64,000 nt of DNA from Mycobacterium colombiense (GTDB lineage Bacteria > Actinomycetota > Actinomycetes > Mycobacteriales > Mycobacteriaceae), in contig NZ_MBEI01000049.1 in assembly GCF_001953985.1 (NCBI RefSeq), positions 124,001 to 188,000 of the forward strand, given 5' to 3'. The notes below the pieces were generated by a model. It was not told where the DNA came from. It saw only the letters and a program-made list of their open reading frames with translations, and ran no database searches. The translations under genes and the position numbers were made by a program. Shown here piece by piece: positions 17,717 to 26,008 of the stretch (position 1 is the stretch's first letter; each line of letters starts with the position of its first letter).

Positions 17717-18019
17717 CTACTTCGCTTTGGCTCCGAGGAAAGGGTAGCCAGTGTGATGCGCGATGAAGTCCCGCGAGATGTACGCCAGCGCGAAGGCGAT
17801 CACCAGGATCACCACCGCATAGATCGCCCAGGCGATGGCCAGCAGCGCCGGATTCTTCTGCGGGGAGCCACCATCGGTGCCGGCCTGCCCGCCGCCGATC
17901 GCCTGGAATCGCAGCCCCAGCGCGAACAGACCCGGCAGCGCGGCGCCGGCCAGCATCGAGAAGAGCAGGATCTTAAGGGAGGCTTGGTAGTTGAACCAGT
18001 CGCTGAAGTGACTCATCAC
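17717..18019 (-). CDS. Two-helix membrane protein next to pitA (Rv0544c type)
   Basis: A 100-residue protein with two transmembrane helices (about 16-38 and 58-82), a Gly/Ser-rich loop and a short C-terminal tail. Its start overlaps the pitA stop by 4 nt, so it is translated with the phosphate transporter and may be a small partner of it. That link is inferred only from coupling. Confidence 0.8.
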   Translation of the reverse strand: MMSHFSDWFNYQASLKILLFSMLAGAALPGLFALGLRFQAIGGGQAGTDGGSPQKNPALLAIAWAIYAVVILVIAFALAYISRDFIAHHTGYPFLGAKAK

Positions 18020-19257
18020 GCATTCGCCTTAATGGTGGGATCGTCGGAGTCGAATCGGGGGGTCGTACCGCCGCCGACCGTGGGTCCGGGGTCCGAGGGC
18101 GGGTGGTGATCGTCGGACTCCTCGAGCCCGCTGGTCAAATCGCCCTTCCACTCGGCGTTGACGTTGTTGTGGTCCACCTTGACCTTGCGCGACCGGATGT
18201 AGATGGTCGCCGAGACCGCGATCAGCAGCGCGAAGCCCACGATGGCGCCCGGGTAGCCGCCGATCAGGTGCACGATCCAGTAGGTCAGCGCACCGACCAG
18301 CCCGGCCAGCGGAAGCGTGACCAGCCACGCGACACCCATGCGGCCGGCGACGCCCCAGCGGACCTCGCCGCCCGGCTTGCCCAGCCCGCTGCCCAGCACC
18401 GAGCCGGTACAGACTTGGGTGGTCGACAGCGCGTAGCCGAAGTGGGCGGAGAGCAAAATCACTGCGGCCGAAGAGGATTCGGCTGCCATGCCCTGCGGCG
18501 ACTGGATCTCCACCAGGCCCTTGCCCAAGGTGCGGATGATCCGCCAGCCGCCCAGATACGTGCCGAGCGCCATCGACACCGCACAGCCGACGATGACCCA
18601 CAGCGGCGGCATGGAGGCCGTCTTGCTGACCGAGCCGTAGGACATCAGCGCCAGAAAGATGATGCCCATCGTCTTCTGCGCGTCGTTGGTGCCGTGCGCC
18701 AGCGAAACCAGCGACGCCGAGCCCCACTGCCCGTACCGGAAGCCGGCCTCGGTGCGCTTGTTCGGGATGCCGCGGGTGATCCGGTAGACCAGCCAGGTCG
18801 CGACCGCGCCGACCACGATCGCCAGGATCGCCGACACGACCGCCGGGATGATCGCCTTGGACACCACGCCCTTCCAGATCACCCCGTGTGCACCGACGGC
18901 GGCGATGGTGGCGCCGACGATGCCGCCGATCAAGGCGTGCGACGAACTCGAGGGGATGCCGAGGAGCCAGGTCAGCAAGTTCCACACGATGCCGCCGACG
19001 AGGCCGGCGAAAACCAGCTCCAGCGTCACGATGTGCCCGTCGATCAAGCCCTTGGCGATCGTCGCGGCGACGGCGGTGGACATGAACGCGCCCACGAGGT
19101 TCAGCACCGCGGACAGCGCGACCGCTGCTTTCGGCTTGAGCGCACCACTGGCGATCGAGGTCGCCATCGCGTTGCCCGTGTCGTGGAAGCCATTCGTGAA
19201 ATCGAAAGCCAATGCCGTGATTACGACAATGATCAAGAGGAACAATTGGATGTTCAC
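18016..19257 (-). CDS. pitA: Low-affinity inorganic phosphate transporter PitA
   Basis: A PHO-4 family proton- or metal-phosphate symporter of 413 residues. Both inverted signature repeats are visible: FDFTNGFHDTGNAMATSIASG near the N-terminus and LAHGTNDAQKTMGII in the second half. About ten hydrophobic segments are present, and the C-terminus ends in a polar tail with SDDHHPPSDPG. It is coupled to the small membrane gene downstream. Upstream are four phased GTTnnCC repeats that look like a PHO-box array, suggesting control by the phosphate two-component regulator (RegX3 in mycobacteria). Confidence 0.95.
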   Translation of the reverse strand: MNIQLFLLIIVVITALAFDFTNGFHDTGNAMATSIASGALKPKAAVALSAVLNLVGAFMSTAVAATIAKGLIDGHIVTLELVFAGLVGGIVWNLLTWLLGIPSSSSHALIGGIVGATIAAVGAHGVIWKGVVSKAIIPAVVSAILAIVVGAVATWLVYRITRGIPNKRTEAGFRYGQWGSASLVSLAHGTNDAQKTMGIIFLALMSYGSVSKTASMPPLWVIVGCAVSMALGTYLGGWRIIRTLGKGLVEIQSPQGMAAESSSAAVILLSAHFGYALSTTQVCTGSVLGSGLGKPGGEVRWGVAGRMGVAWLVTLPLAGLVGALTYWIVHLIGGYPGAIVGFALLIAVSATIYIRSRKVKVDHNNVNAEWKGDLTSGLEESDDHHPPSDPGPTVGGGTTPRFDSDDPTIKANA

Positions 19258-19342
19258 AGCGCCTGATTCTGGTGGTAGGAGGTTTCTATTGTCGAATGCT
19301 GGGAGAGGCGAATTACGGGTGTACCTTGAACCGTCGCCAGAT

Positions 19343-19381
19343 GTTACCTCTCAGTTAACCGGCGTTTCCCTATTGTTCACC
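19343..19381 (+). promoter_or_regulatory. Four phased GTTnnCC repeats (PHO-box-like) before pitA
   Basis: Four 7-mers lie in direct orientation: GTTACCT at 19343, GTTAACC at 19354, GTTTCCC at 19364 and GTTCACC at 19375, spaced 11, 10 and 11 bp, that is, one helical turn each. Streptomyces PhoP binds direct repeats of 11-bp units whose core is GTTCACC, and the last unit here is a perfect match. The array starts 86 bp upstream of the pitA start and overlaps the 3' end of the upstream glyoxalase gene. Binding by RegX3 or another OmpR-family regulator is inferred. Confidence 0.6.
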
Positions 19382-19762
19382 ACGGGTGTCACGCCGTAAC
19401 GGGTGCTCCGGCGGCACTTCGACGAAAATGAGCGTGAGCCCATCGGGATCGGTCACGTGCATCTCTTTCAAGCCCCATGGTTCCCGGCGTGCTTCGCGCG
19501 CGATCGACACCCCGCGGCCCACCAATTCGGCTTGGGTGGCCTCGATGTCGCGGACCTGTAGCCACAGCGCACCGGGGAAGGCGGCCTGGGACGGGTCGGG
19601 CTCGCCGTAACCGGCCAGCTCCAGCAAGGACTGGCCCGCGAAAAACACTGTGCCAGCGCCGTAGTCGCGCCAAATCGCCAGGCCGATCTCGTCGCGGTAG
19701 AAGGCTAGCGAGCGCCGATAGTCCGACGGCCGCAGCAGCATCCGGCTGGCCAGGATCTCCAT
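19370..19762 (-). CDS. Glyoxalase/bleomycin-resistance (VOC) family protein (Rv0546c)
   Basis: A 130-residue single-domain VOC protein. It starts with SRMLLRPSDYRRSLAFYRDEIGLA, has ELAGYGEPD in the middle and ends with MHVTDPDGLTLIFVEVPPEHP, the usual beta-alpha-beta-beta-beta repeat with a metal-binding Glu near the C-terminus. The substrate is unknown; relatives include lactoylglutathione lyase-like enzymes. It lies upstream of pitA on the same strand. Confidence 0.85.
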   Translation of the reverse strand: MEILASRMLLRPSDYRRSLAFYRDEIGLAIWRDYGAGTVFFAGQSLLELAGYGEPDPSQAAFPGALWLQVRDIEATQAELVGRGVSIAREARREPWGLKEMHVTDPDGLTLIFVEVPPEHPLRRDTRGEQ

Positions 19763-19783
19763 GAAATCGTGTCTACCACGCGG

Positions 19784-20416
19784 CTATGGCGCCGGGGCGC
19801 ATCGGCTGCGGAGCGTTGGCACGCCGGGGCCGGTGAGGTCGTCGCAGGCCGCGGCCCGGCCGGTCATGGCGAGCAACAGCGACAGCAGCGGGCCCTCGAC
19901 CGCTTCGCCCTCTCCGTGCCGCCAGTCGTCGTCGGTGGCGGACAACGCCAGACCCGCGACGCGGTTTTTGGAGCCGAGCAGCATGTTGGAGCCCTTGTAG
20001 AAGTCGATCGCCTGGCGGACGGCGTCGGGCGGATAGGTGTGCGAGATGCCCAACGGACGGCGAACATCGGCGCCGTGCACCACAACCTCACCCAGCCAGG
20101 AGGTTTTGGGGCCCGGCGGTGCGGAGGTGGAATTCTGCAGTCCCCGGAACTCGGCCAGGGTCGCGGCCGGGTCGGCTCCCCGGTGCTTGGCGATCTGGTC
20201 GTTGGCGAACTTGTCGAAATTGAACTTGGCCTTGGAGATCCCGAGTAGGAACGTGGCTGGGTTCAGCGAGGCGGTCGCTGACAGGTGCGCGACGATGTCG
20301 CGGACCGTCCAGCCCGCACAGAGCGACGGCGTATCCCATTGTGCCGGGGTCAGGTCGGCGAGATCGCCGGCGAGCGCGGCGCGCTCGGACGCGATGGTGG
20401 CCCACAATTCAGACAT
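19784..20416 (-). CDS. Mycothiol-dependent maleylpyruvate isomerase-family (DinB-like) protein
   Basis: A 210-residue four-helix protein of the TIGR03083/DinB-like group. It begins ERAALAGDLADLTPAQWDTPSLCAGWTVRDIVAHLS; the CAGW segment and the following His, together with E..VHGADVRRPLG, match the metal-binding His and Glu/His positions of mycothiol S-transferase and maleylpyruvate isomerase relatives. The reaction is unknown. This gene is not part of the M. tuberculosis order here as I know it (glyoxalase followed by the Rv0547c SDR). Confidence 0.8.
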   Translation of the reverse strand: MSELWATIASERAALAGDLADLTPAQWDTPSLCAGWTVRDIVAHLSATASLNPATFLLGISKAKFNFDKFANDQIAKHRGADPAATLAEFRGLQNSTSAPPGPKTSWLGEVVVHGADVRRPLGISHTYPPDAVRQAIDFYKGSNMLLGSKNRVAGLALSATDDDWRHGEGEAVEGPLLSLLLAMTGRAAACDDLTGPGVPTLRSRCAPAP

Positions 20417-20448
20417 GGCAACTCCCGACGGTCGATCGGGTCGGCAGG

Positions 20449-21339
20449 TCAGCTATCGCGGTTGGGCTGGACGCGTTGACGCTGCATGAGTGTATTAACC
20501 CACCGGGGTCCAAAGGTGTCCAGGGCCTTGGCGGCGATCGCCATCCGTGGGGCGATGCGCACCGGGCGGGTGCGGGCGGCGGTGATCATCCACTCGCCGG
20601 CCTCCTCCGACGTCAGCGCCGGCATTCCCTGGTAGGCCTTGGTCGGTGCGATCATCGGGGTGGCCACCAGCGGGTAGTACAGCGTGGTGGAGTGCACGCC
20701 CTTGTCGCCCCATTCGGTTTCCACCACCCGGCTGACCGTCGACAGCGCGGCCTTCGAGGCGTTGTACACCGCGAACAGCGGCGAGGCCTCCGACAGCACG
20801 CCCCACGTCGAGACGTTGATGATGTGGCCGTCGCCGCGCTCGATCATCCCGGGCGCCAGCCCGCGGATCAGCCGCAGCGGCGCGTAGTAGTTGAGCACCA
20901 TGGTGCGCTCGACGTCGTGCCAGCGTTCCAGCGACTCGGCCAGCGGCCGGCGGATGGACCGGCCGGCGTTGTTGATCAGGATGTCGATCCCGCCGAGACG
21001 CTTTTCGACGTCGGCGACCAGCGCGTCGACGGCGTCCATGTCCGAGACGTCGCACGGGATCGACAGCGCTTCACCCCCGGCGGTGGTGATCCGTTCGGCC
21101 AGCGCGTCCAGCAGATCCTGGCGGCGGGCCACGACGACCACCGTGGCGCCCGCACGGGCGAACTGTTCGGCCGCGGCCTCGCCGATCCCCGACGAGGCTC
21201 CGGTGAGCAGGATGCGCTTGCCGGCCAGCTCGATCGGCTTGATCAGCGGACGGTTGACCAATACTTGCGGCGCCATGGGGGGTCGCATGGTCGCCAGCAC
21301 GAACTGGTCGGTGATCCGGCGGAGGGGGCTCTTGCTCAC
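20449..21339 (-). CDS. Short-chain dehydrogenase/reductase (Rv0547c type)
   Basis: A classical SDR of 296 residues with an N-terminal extension of about 40 residues. The cofactor motif TGASSGIG is at residues 46-53, NNAGRS follows, and the active site Tyr-Lys lies in YNASKAALS; the C-terminus carries a basic region and MQRQRV. An Arg in the VVVARRQD loop suggests NADP use. It lies between the DinB-like gene and menB on the same strand, but there is no sign it acts in menaquinone synthesis. Confidence 0.87.
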   Translation of the reverse strand: MSKSPLRRITDQFVLATMRPPMAPQVLVNRPLIKPIELAGKRILLTGASSGIGEAAAEQFARAGATVVVVARRQDLLDALAERITTAGGEALSIPCDVSDMDAVDALVADVEKRLGGIDILINNAGRSIRRPLAESLERWHDVERTMVLNYYAPLRLIRGLAPGMIERGDGHIINVSTWGVLSEASPLFAVYNASKAALSTVSRVVETEWGDKGVHSTTLYYPLVATPMIAPTKAYQGMPALTSEEAGEWMITAARTRPVRIAPRMAIAAKALDTFGPRWVNTLMQRQRVQPNRDS

Positions 21340-21368
21340 TGACGGGAGTCTAGGCGGGCGCGGGCACC

Positions 21369-22271
21369 TCAGAAGTACCGGGGAAAGCGGCTCCAGTCGG
21401 GATCCCGCTTCTCCAGGAAGGCGTCGCGGCCCTCGACGGCCTCATCGGTCATGTAGGCCAGCCGGGTGGCCTCGCCCGCGAACAGCTGCTGGCCCACCAG
21501 GCCGTCGTCGAGCAGGTTGAACGCGAACTTCAGCATGCGTTGCGCCTGAGGTGATTTCGCGTTGATCTCGCGCGCCCACGCGATGGCCTCCGATTCCAGG
21601 TCCGCATGGTCGACGACCGCGTTGACCGCGCCCATGTGATGCATCTGCTCGGCGGTGTAGGGGCGGCCCAGGAAGAAGATCTCGCGGGCGAACTTCTGGC
21701 CGACCTGGCGGGCCAGGTAGGCGCTGCCGTAGCCGCCGTCGAAGCTGCCGACGTCGGCGTCGGTCTGCTTGAAGCGGGCGTGCTCGCGGCTGGCCAGGGT
21801 GAGGTCGCAGACGACGTGCAGGCTGTGCCCGCCTCCGGCCGCCCACCCGTTGACCAGACAGATGACCACCTTGGGCATGAACCGGATCAGCCGCTGGACC
21901 TCGAGGATGTGTAGGCGGCCGGCGCGGGCGGTGTCGACGGTGTCGGCGGTGTCGCCGCTCGCGTACTGGTAGCCGCTGCGCCCGCGGATGCGCTGATCGC
22001 CGCCCGAGCAGAACGCCCAGCCACCGTCCTTGGGCGACGGTCCGTTGCCGGTGAGCAGCACCACGCCGACGTCGGGCGACATCCGGGCGTGGTCGAGCAC
22101 CCGGTAGAGCTCGTCGACGGTGTGCGGCCGAAACGCGTTGCGCACCTCGGGCCGGTCGAACGCCACCCGCACCGTGGCGTCATCGACGTGCCGGTGATAG
22201 GTGATGTCGGTCAGGTCGCCGAACCCGTCCACGGGGCGCCAAGCCTGCGCGTCAAAAGGGTTGTCACTCAA
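21369..22271 (-). CDS. menB: 1,4-Dihydroxy-2-naphthoyl-CoA synthase MenB
   Basis: Crotonase-fold enzyme that closes OSB-CoA to DHNA-CoA. The 300-residue protein shows the MenB features: VAFDRPEVRNAFRPHTVDEL, the oxyanion and active-site loop WAFCSGGDQRIRGRSGY, and the VVICLVNGWAAGGGHSLH segment, with TDADVGSFDGGYGSAYLAR downstream. Length and motifs fit full-length enzyme. The ATG start lies 97 bp from the menE-side neighbours only indirectly, since menB is separated from the other men genes by unrelated genes. Confidence 0.96.
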   Translation of the reverse strand: MSDNPFDAQAWRPVDGFGDLTDITYHRHVDDATVRVAFDRPEVRNAFRPHTVDELYRVLDHARMSPDVGVVLLTGNGPSPKDGGWAFCSGGDQRIRGRSGYQYASGDTADTVDTARAGRLHILEVQRLIRFMPKVVICLVNGWAAGGGHSLHVVCDLTLASREHARFKQTDADVGSFDGGYGSAYLARQVGQKFAREIFFLGRPYTAEQMHHMGAVNAVVDHADLESEAIAWAREINAKSPQAQRMLKFAFNLLDDGLVGQQLFAGEATRLAYMTDEAVEGRDAFLEKRDPDWSRFPRYF

Positions 22272-22284
22272 TCTGTTTGAACTC

Positions 22285-22740
22285 CTATGCCGGGTCCAGC
22301 CGGAATACCGGACACACGCCGGCCAGCGCCTCGAACTCCTCGGGGCGACCGTCGGTGACCAACCCAGAGCGTTTCATGAAGCCGACGCCGGTGGGCACCT
22401 CGGTGGGGTACGCCCGCAGGAACGGCCGCGCCGCGTCGGCGGACAACTCCACCATCCGCACGCGCTCGGAGTGCCGGCCGCGGGCCAACGTCACGTGCTC
22501 GGCCGCGCGGACGTTGCGGATCCAATCCGCACCCGGGAAGCCGCCCACCACATACCGTTTGCCCTCCACCGTCATCGGCGTCACCGGCGTCGACCGGGGC
22601 GTCCCGGACTTGCGTCCCGGCACGGTCAGCACCACCGGGCTTTCGCCGCCGAAGCTCAGGCCGAGCCGCGACATCCGGATGAAGACTTTGTTCGCCGGCT
22701 TCAGCCACCACGGTGGTTTCAGCCCGTTGGGCGTACCCAT
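22285..22740 (-). CDS. Deazaflavin (F420)-dependent nitroreductase-family protein (DDN type)
   Basis: A 151-residue split-barrel protein of the actinobacterial F420-binding family that includes Ddn. The hallmark pattern is visible: LTVPGRKSGTPRSTPVTPM for cofactor phosphate binding, then YVVGGFPGADWIRNVRAA and ARGRHSERVRMVEL. Members reduce quinones or other acceptors with F420H2; the substrate here is not known. The frame is open far upstream as a shadow of the aldo/keto reductase gene. ATG 22740 is chosen because homology begins at MGTPNGLKPP. It is not in the M. tuberculosis layout at this site. Confidence 0.85.
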   Translation of the reverse strand: MGTPNGLKPPWWLKPANKVFIRMSRLGLSFGGESPVVLTVPGRKSGTPRSTPVTPMTVEGKRYVVGGFPGADWIRNVRAAEHVTLARGRHSERVRMVELSADAARPFLRAYPTEVPTGVGFMKRSGLVTDGRPEEFEALAGVCPVFRLDPA

Positions 22741-22754
22741 GCCTGACACAGTAG

Positions 22755-23693
22755 TCAGCCCTGCGGCGCCTCCAGGAAGGGTTCGACACCGTGCGCCCAG
22801 GGATCGGCGCCGGGCGTGGCGACGGCGTCCAGCCGGGCGATCGCCTCGGCGCTCAGCGCGACACCGGCCGCGCCGATGTTCTCCTCGAGGTGGGCGATCG
22901 ACCGCGTGCCGGGAATCAGCAACGTGTTCGGCGTGTGGGCCAGCAGCCACGCCAGCCCCACCTGGGCACCGGTGACGTTCAGCTCGCCGGCGATGTCGGC
23001 GACCACCGGGGTGTCGGCGACCTTCGGGAACCCCGGGAACGCCGACCCGAGCGGGAAGTACGGCACCCAGGCGATGCCCTCGTCCAGGCAGACATCGACC
23101 ATCTCTTCCTGGGAGCGGTCCAGCAGGCTGTAGGCGTTCTGCACGCACACGATCCCGGCAGGCAGCGCTCGCCGCAGCACGTCGAGCGGCACGCTGCTGA
23201 TCCCGATTGCGCCGATCTTGCCCTCGTCGCGCAGCGCGATCATCTCGGCGAGCTGGTCATCGAGGTCGACGATCTGGTCGCCGTCGGCGGCCGCGCCGGG
23301 ACCGAGATCCATTCGCCGCAGATTGACCACCGGAACACGATCCAGACCGAGCTGGCGCAGGTCATCTTCGACGGCGGCGCGGAGTTCGGCCGGCTGTTGG
23401 GCGGCGGCCAGCGGAATCGGTTGTTCACCGGTGTAGCGCGCGCCGACCTTGCTGACGATGACGAGGTCGTCGGGGTAGGGGGCCAGCGCTGCCCGGATCC
23501 GGCGGTTCACCTCGCCGGGACCGTAGAACGACGCGGTGTCGATGTGGTTGACGCCGAGTTCGACGGCGCGGCGCAGCACACTGGCCGCGTCATCGGGCGA
23601 GGCCTCGAACAGCTGCATGGCGCCGTAGCCCATGCGGGCGACGCGCGCCGCGCCGATGCTTCCGGTACCGCCGGGCGGTGATTTGTCGGTCAT
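22755..23693 (-). CDS. Aldo/keto reductase
   Basis: A 312-residue TIM-barrel oxidoreductase. The AKR Asp-Tyr pair is in HIDTASFYGPGEVN and the Lys in VIVSKVG; the usual catalytic His position reads NLRRMD, so His appears replaced by Arg or Asn, as in the subgroup with this signature. The NADPH site VGLAWLLAHTPNTLLIPGTRSIAHLEEN is intact. Start ATG 23693 has AAGGAG four bases upstream. The promoter region is shared with a divergent TetR gene and holds two palindromic sites, so this enzyme is probably its target. The substrate is unknown. Confidence 0.87.
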   Translation of the reverse strand: MTDKSPPGGTGSIGAARVARMGYGAMQLFEASPDDAASVLRRAVELGVNHIDTASFYGPGEVNRRIRAALAPYPDDLVIVSKVGARYTGEQPIPLAAAQQPAELRAAVEDDLRQLGLDRVPVVNLRRMDLGPGAAADGDQIVDLDDQLAEMIALRDEGKIGAIGISSVPLDVLRRALPAGIVCVQNAYSLLDRSQEEMVDVCLDEGIAWVPYFPLGSAFPGFPKVADTPVVADIAGELNVTGAQVGLAWLLAHTPNTLLIPGTRSIAHLEENIGAAGVALSAEAIARLDAVATPGADPWAHGVEPFLEAPQG

Positions 23694-23727
23694 GATGCTC
23701 CTTGGCTCGTGACACACTGGAGAAAAT

Positions 23728-23777
23728 GCGGAGGGCCCTCCGCTTCGGTCAGCGTAACAGAAACGGAGGAACCTCCG
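23728..23777. promoter_or_regulatory. Two palindromic operators CGGAGG-n2-CCTCCG between AKR and TetR genes
   Basis: The 86-bp space between the two start codons contains CGGAGGGCCCTCCG at 23729-23742 (extended by G and C to 16 perfect bases) and CGGAGGAACCTCCG at 23764-23777. Arms are identical (CGGAGG and CCTCCG) and only the central two bases differ. The centres are 35 bp apart. Paired dyads in a divergent promoter next to a TetR gene are the standard arrangement for autoregulation plus control of the neighbour. The second dyad also covers the GGAGG ribosome binding site of the TetR gene. Confidence 0.7.
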
Positions 23778-23779
23778 CT

Positions 23780-24319
23780 TTGGTTGGACGGTCGGATGCG
23801 CGTCGCAATCGCGAACGGCTGCTGGAGGCGGCTACCGCGGCGTTCACCGCGCACGGCGGATCCGTGTCGCTGGAGTCGATCGCCCGCGACGCCGGGCTCG
23901 GCATCGGCACGCTCTACCGCCATTTCCCGAACCGGGAAGCCTTGGTCGAGGCGATCTATCGGGCCGAGCTCGCCGAGGTGGCCGCGGCCGCCGAGCAGCT
24001 ACTCAAGCGGCATCCGCCCAAGACGGCGCTGCGACGCTGGATGGATCGGTACGCGGGCTTCGTTGCGGCCAAGCGCGGCATGGCCGAGTCCTTGCAGGCG
24101 ATCTTCGCTTCCGGCGCCATGGAACCCACGCAGACGCGCGACAGCATCGTCGGCGCCGTCGAAATGCTCTTACAGGCGGGCGCGGAAGATGCGACGCTGC
24201 GCGCCGACGTGCAGGCCGACGACGTGGTGTCCAGCCTGATCGGCATCTTCCTGGTCAGCGATTCGCCGGAGCAGACCGGCCGCATGCTCGACCTGCTCGT
24301 GGCGGGCGTCGCGGCCTGA
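23780..24319 (+). CDS. TetR-family transcriptional regulator
   Basis: A 179-residue repressor-type protein. The HTH spans about residues 27-50 (GGSVSLESIARDAGLGIGTLYRHFP), preceded by the usual RRNRERLLEAATAAF helix; the C-terminal two thirds is an all-helical ligand domain. I chose TTG 23780 because it puts the first helix at the normal distance and has GGAGG ten bases upstream. Starts at 23702 or ATG 23726 would add 18-26 residues translated from the operator DNA, which is unlikely. The probable targets are itself and the divergent aldo/keto reductase gene. Confidence 0.85.
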   Translation: MVGRSDARRNRERLLEAATAAFTAHGGSVSLESIARDAGLGIGTLYRHFPNREALVEAIYRAELAEVAAAAEQLLKRHPPKTALRRWMDRYAGFVAAKRGMAESLQAIFASGAMEPTQTRDSIVGAVEMLLQAGAEDATLRADVQADDVVSSLIGIFLVSDSPEQTGRMLDLLVAGVAA

Positions 24320-24322
24320 TTG

Positions 24323-24378
24323 CCGAACGTGAAGCTAGTTTCACGTTCGCGCTCGAGCGTGAAGTTAGTTTCACACTC
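24323..24378. terminator. Tandem pair of hairpins between convergent tetR and fadD8
   Basis: Two inverted repeats with a 30-bp period. The first (24323-24348) has perfect 10-bp arms CGAACGTGAA and TTCACGTTCG around gctagt. The second (24353-24378) has arms CGAGCGTGAA and TTCACACTCG around gttagt, with one mismatch. They sit 3 bp after the TetR stop and 18 bp before the fadD8 stop, so a bidirectional terminator is the simplest reading; no T-tract follows, as is usual in mycobacteria. Their shared GTGAAnnTAGTTTCAC core could also be a dispersed repeat. Confidence 0.6.
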
Positions 24379-24396
24379 GGCGGCAGAACAAAAGGC

Positions 24397-25998
24397 CTAG
24401 CCCACGGAGCGGCCGGCGCCCTCCCAGAACTGCGCGCGCACGGCCTTCTTGTCCGGCTTGCCCAGCCCGGTCAACGGCAGCGACTCGGCGAGCACCACGC
24501 GCTTGGGCGACTGCACCGAGCCCTTGCGGTCCTTGACCGCGGCCTGGATCTCGGCGGTCATCTTCTCGATCGCCGCGTCGTCGCGGGGCGCGTCGGAGCG
24601 CAGCACCACGACCGCGGTGACGGCCTCGCCCCACTTCTCGTCCGGCGCCCCGACCACGCACACCTGGGCGATCGCCGGGTGCTCGGCGACGACGTCCTCG
24701 ACCTCGCGCGGGAACACGTTGAAGCCGCCGGTGACGATCATGTCCTTGACCCGGTCGACGATGAAGTAGAAGCCGTCCTCGTCCTCGCGGGCCATGTCGC
24801 CGGTGTGCAGCCAGCCGTCCTTGAACGTCTCGGCCGTCGCCTCGGGCAGGTTCCAGTAACCGCCCGCCAAAAGCGGTCCGCTGACGCAGATTTCGCCCGG
24901 CTCGCCCTGCGGGACCGGCTTGCCGTCCTCACCCAGCAGCGCCACCCGCGCGAAAAGCGTTGGGCGCCCGCAGGATGTCAGCCGCTTCTCGTCGTGCTCG
25001 CCCTTGGCCAGGTAGGTGATGGCCATCGGCGCCTCGGACTGGCCGTAGTTCTGGGCGAAGATCTGGCCGAACCGGCGGATCGCCTCGGCCAGCCGCACCG
25101 GGTTGATCGCCGACGCGCCGTAATAAACGGTCTGCAACGACGACAGGTCGCGGGTGTGCGAATCCGGGTGGTCCATCAGCGCATACAACATCGACGGCAC
25201 CAGGAACGTGGCCGTAATGCGCTTCTCCTCAATGGTTTTCAACACATCGGCGGGATCGAACTTGGGCAGCACATGCATCTCGCCGCCCTTGATCAAGGTG
25301 GGCAGGAAATACGCCGCCCCGGCGTGCGAGAGCGGGGTGATCATCAGGAACCGCGGTTCCTCCGGCCACTCCCACTCGCTGAGCTGGATCTGGGTCATCG
25401 AGGAGATCGACTGCGCGGTGCCCATCACGCCCTTGGGCTTGCCGGTGGTGCCGCCGGTGTAGGTCAGGCCGATGACCTGATCGGGCGGCAGGTCCGCGGC
25501 GGTCAGCGGCTGCGGGTCGTACTTGGCCGCCTCGGCCGCCAGGTCCACCGCGACGCCATCGAGTGCCTCGGGGACGGGGCCGATGGTGAGGATCTGCTTG
25601 AGCCCGGGCACCTTCTCCAGCAACGCCAGCGCGCGCTCGACGAACATCGGGTTGGGGTCGATGATCAGCGAGCTGATGCCGGCGTCGTTGAGCACGTAGG
25701 CGTGGTCGTCCAGCGAGCCCAGCGGGTGCAGGGCGGTGCGCCGGTAGCCCCGGGTCTGCCCGGCGCCGATGATCAACAGCACCTCGGGACGGTTCAGCGA
25801 CAGCAGGCCGACCGCGACGCCGGTGCCCGCGCCCAGCGCCTCGAACGCCTGGATGTACTGGCTGATCCGCTCGGCCATCTGACCGCCGGTCAGCGTGGTG
25901 TCGCCGAGGAACAGCACCGGCTTGGTCTTGTGGCGCTTGAGCGCGCCCACGAGCAGGTGGCCGTTATGGGTCGGGTTGCGCAACAGCTCGTCCGTCAT
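24397..25998 (-). CDS. fadD8: Acyl-CoA synthetase FadD8
   Basis: A 533-residue adenylate-forming fatty acyl-CoA or aryl-CoA ligase. The P-loop YTGGTTGKPKG, the QSEAPM motif, the LHTGDMARED hinge region, and the C-terminal GGFNVFPREVEDV and TGLGKPDKK (catalytic Lys) segments are all present, so it should be active. The natural substrate is not known. The ATG is followed upstream by TAGTCT six bases away, a likely -10 for a leaderless transcript, and a KstR-type palindrome overlaps that promoter. It is divergent from the amidohydrolase gene. Confidence 0.93.
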   Translation of the reverse strand: MTDELLRNPTHNGHLLVGALKRHKTKPVLFLGDTTLTGGQMAERISQYIQAFEALGAGTGVAVGLLSLNRPEVLLIIGAGQTRGYRRTALHPLGSLDDHAYVLNDAGISSLIIDPNPMFVERALALLEKVPGLKQILTIGPVPEALDGVAVDLAAEAAKYDPQPLTAADLPPDQVIGLTYTGGTTGKPKGVMGTAQSISSMTQIQLSEWEWPEEPRFLMITPLSHAGAAYFLPTLIKGGEMHVLPKFDPADVLKTIEEKRITATFLVPSMLYALMDHPDSHTRDLSSLQTVYYGASAINPVRLAEAIRRFGQIFAQNYGQSEAPMAITYLAKGEHDEKRLTSCGRPTLFARVALLGEDGKPVPQGEPGEICVSGPLLAGGYWNLPEATAETFKDGWLHTGDMAREDEDGFYFIVDRVKDMIVTGGFNVFPREVEDVVAEHPAIAQVCVVGAPDEKWGEAVTAVVVLRSDAPRDDAAIEKMTAEIQAAVKDRKGSVQSPKRVVLAESLPLTGLGKPDKKAVRAQFWEGAGRSVG

Positions 25999-26008
25999 GT
26001 GGCAAGAC

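Noticed and set aside
23702-23779. Earlier start for the TetR gene at 23702 or ATG 23726
   Set aside because: The added residues would be translated from the operator palindromes and put an odd basic arm before the first helix; TTG 23780 has a ribosome site and normal length.
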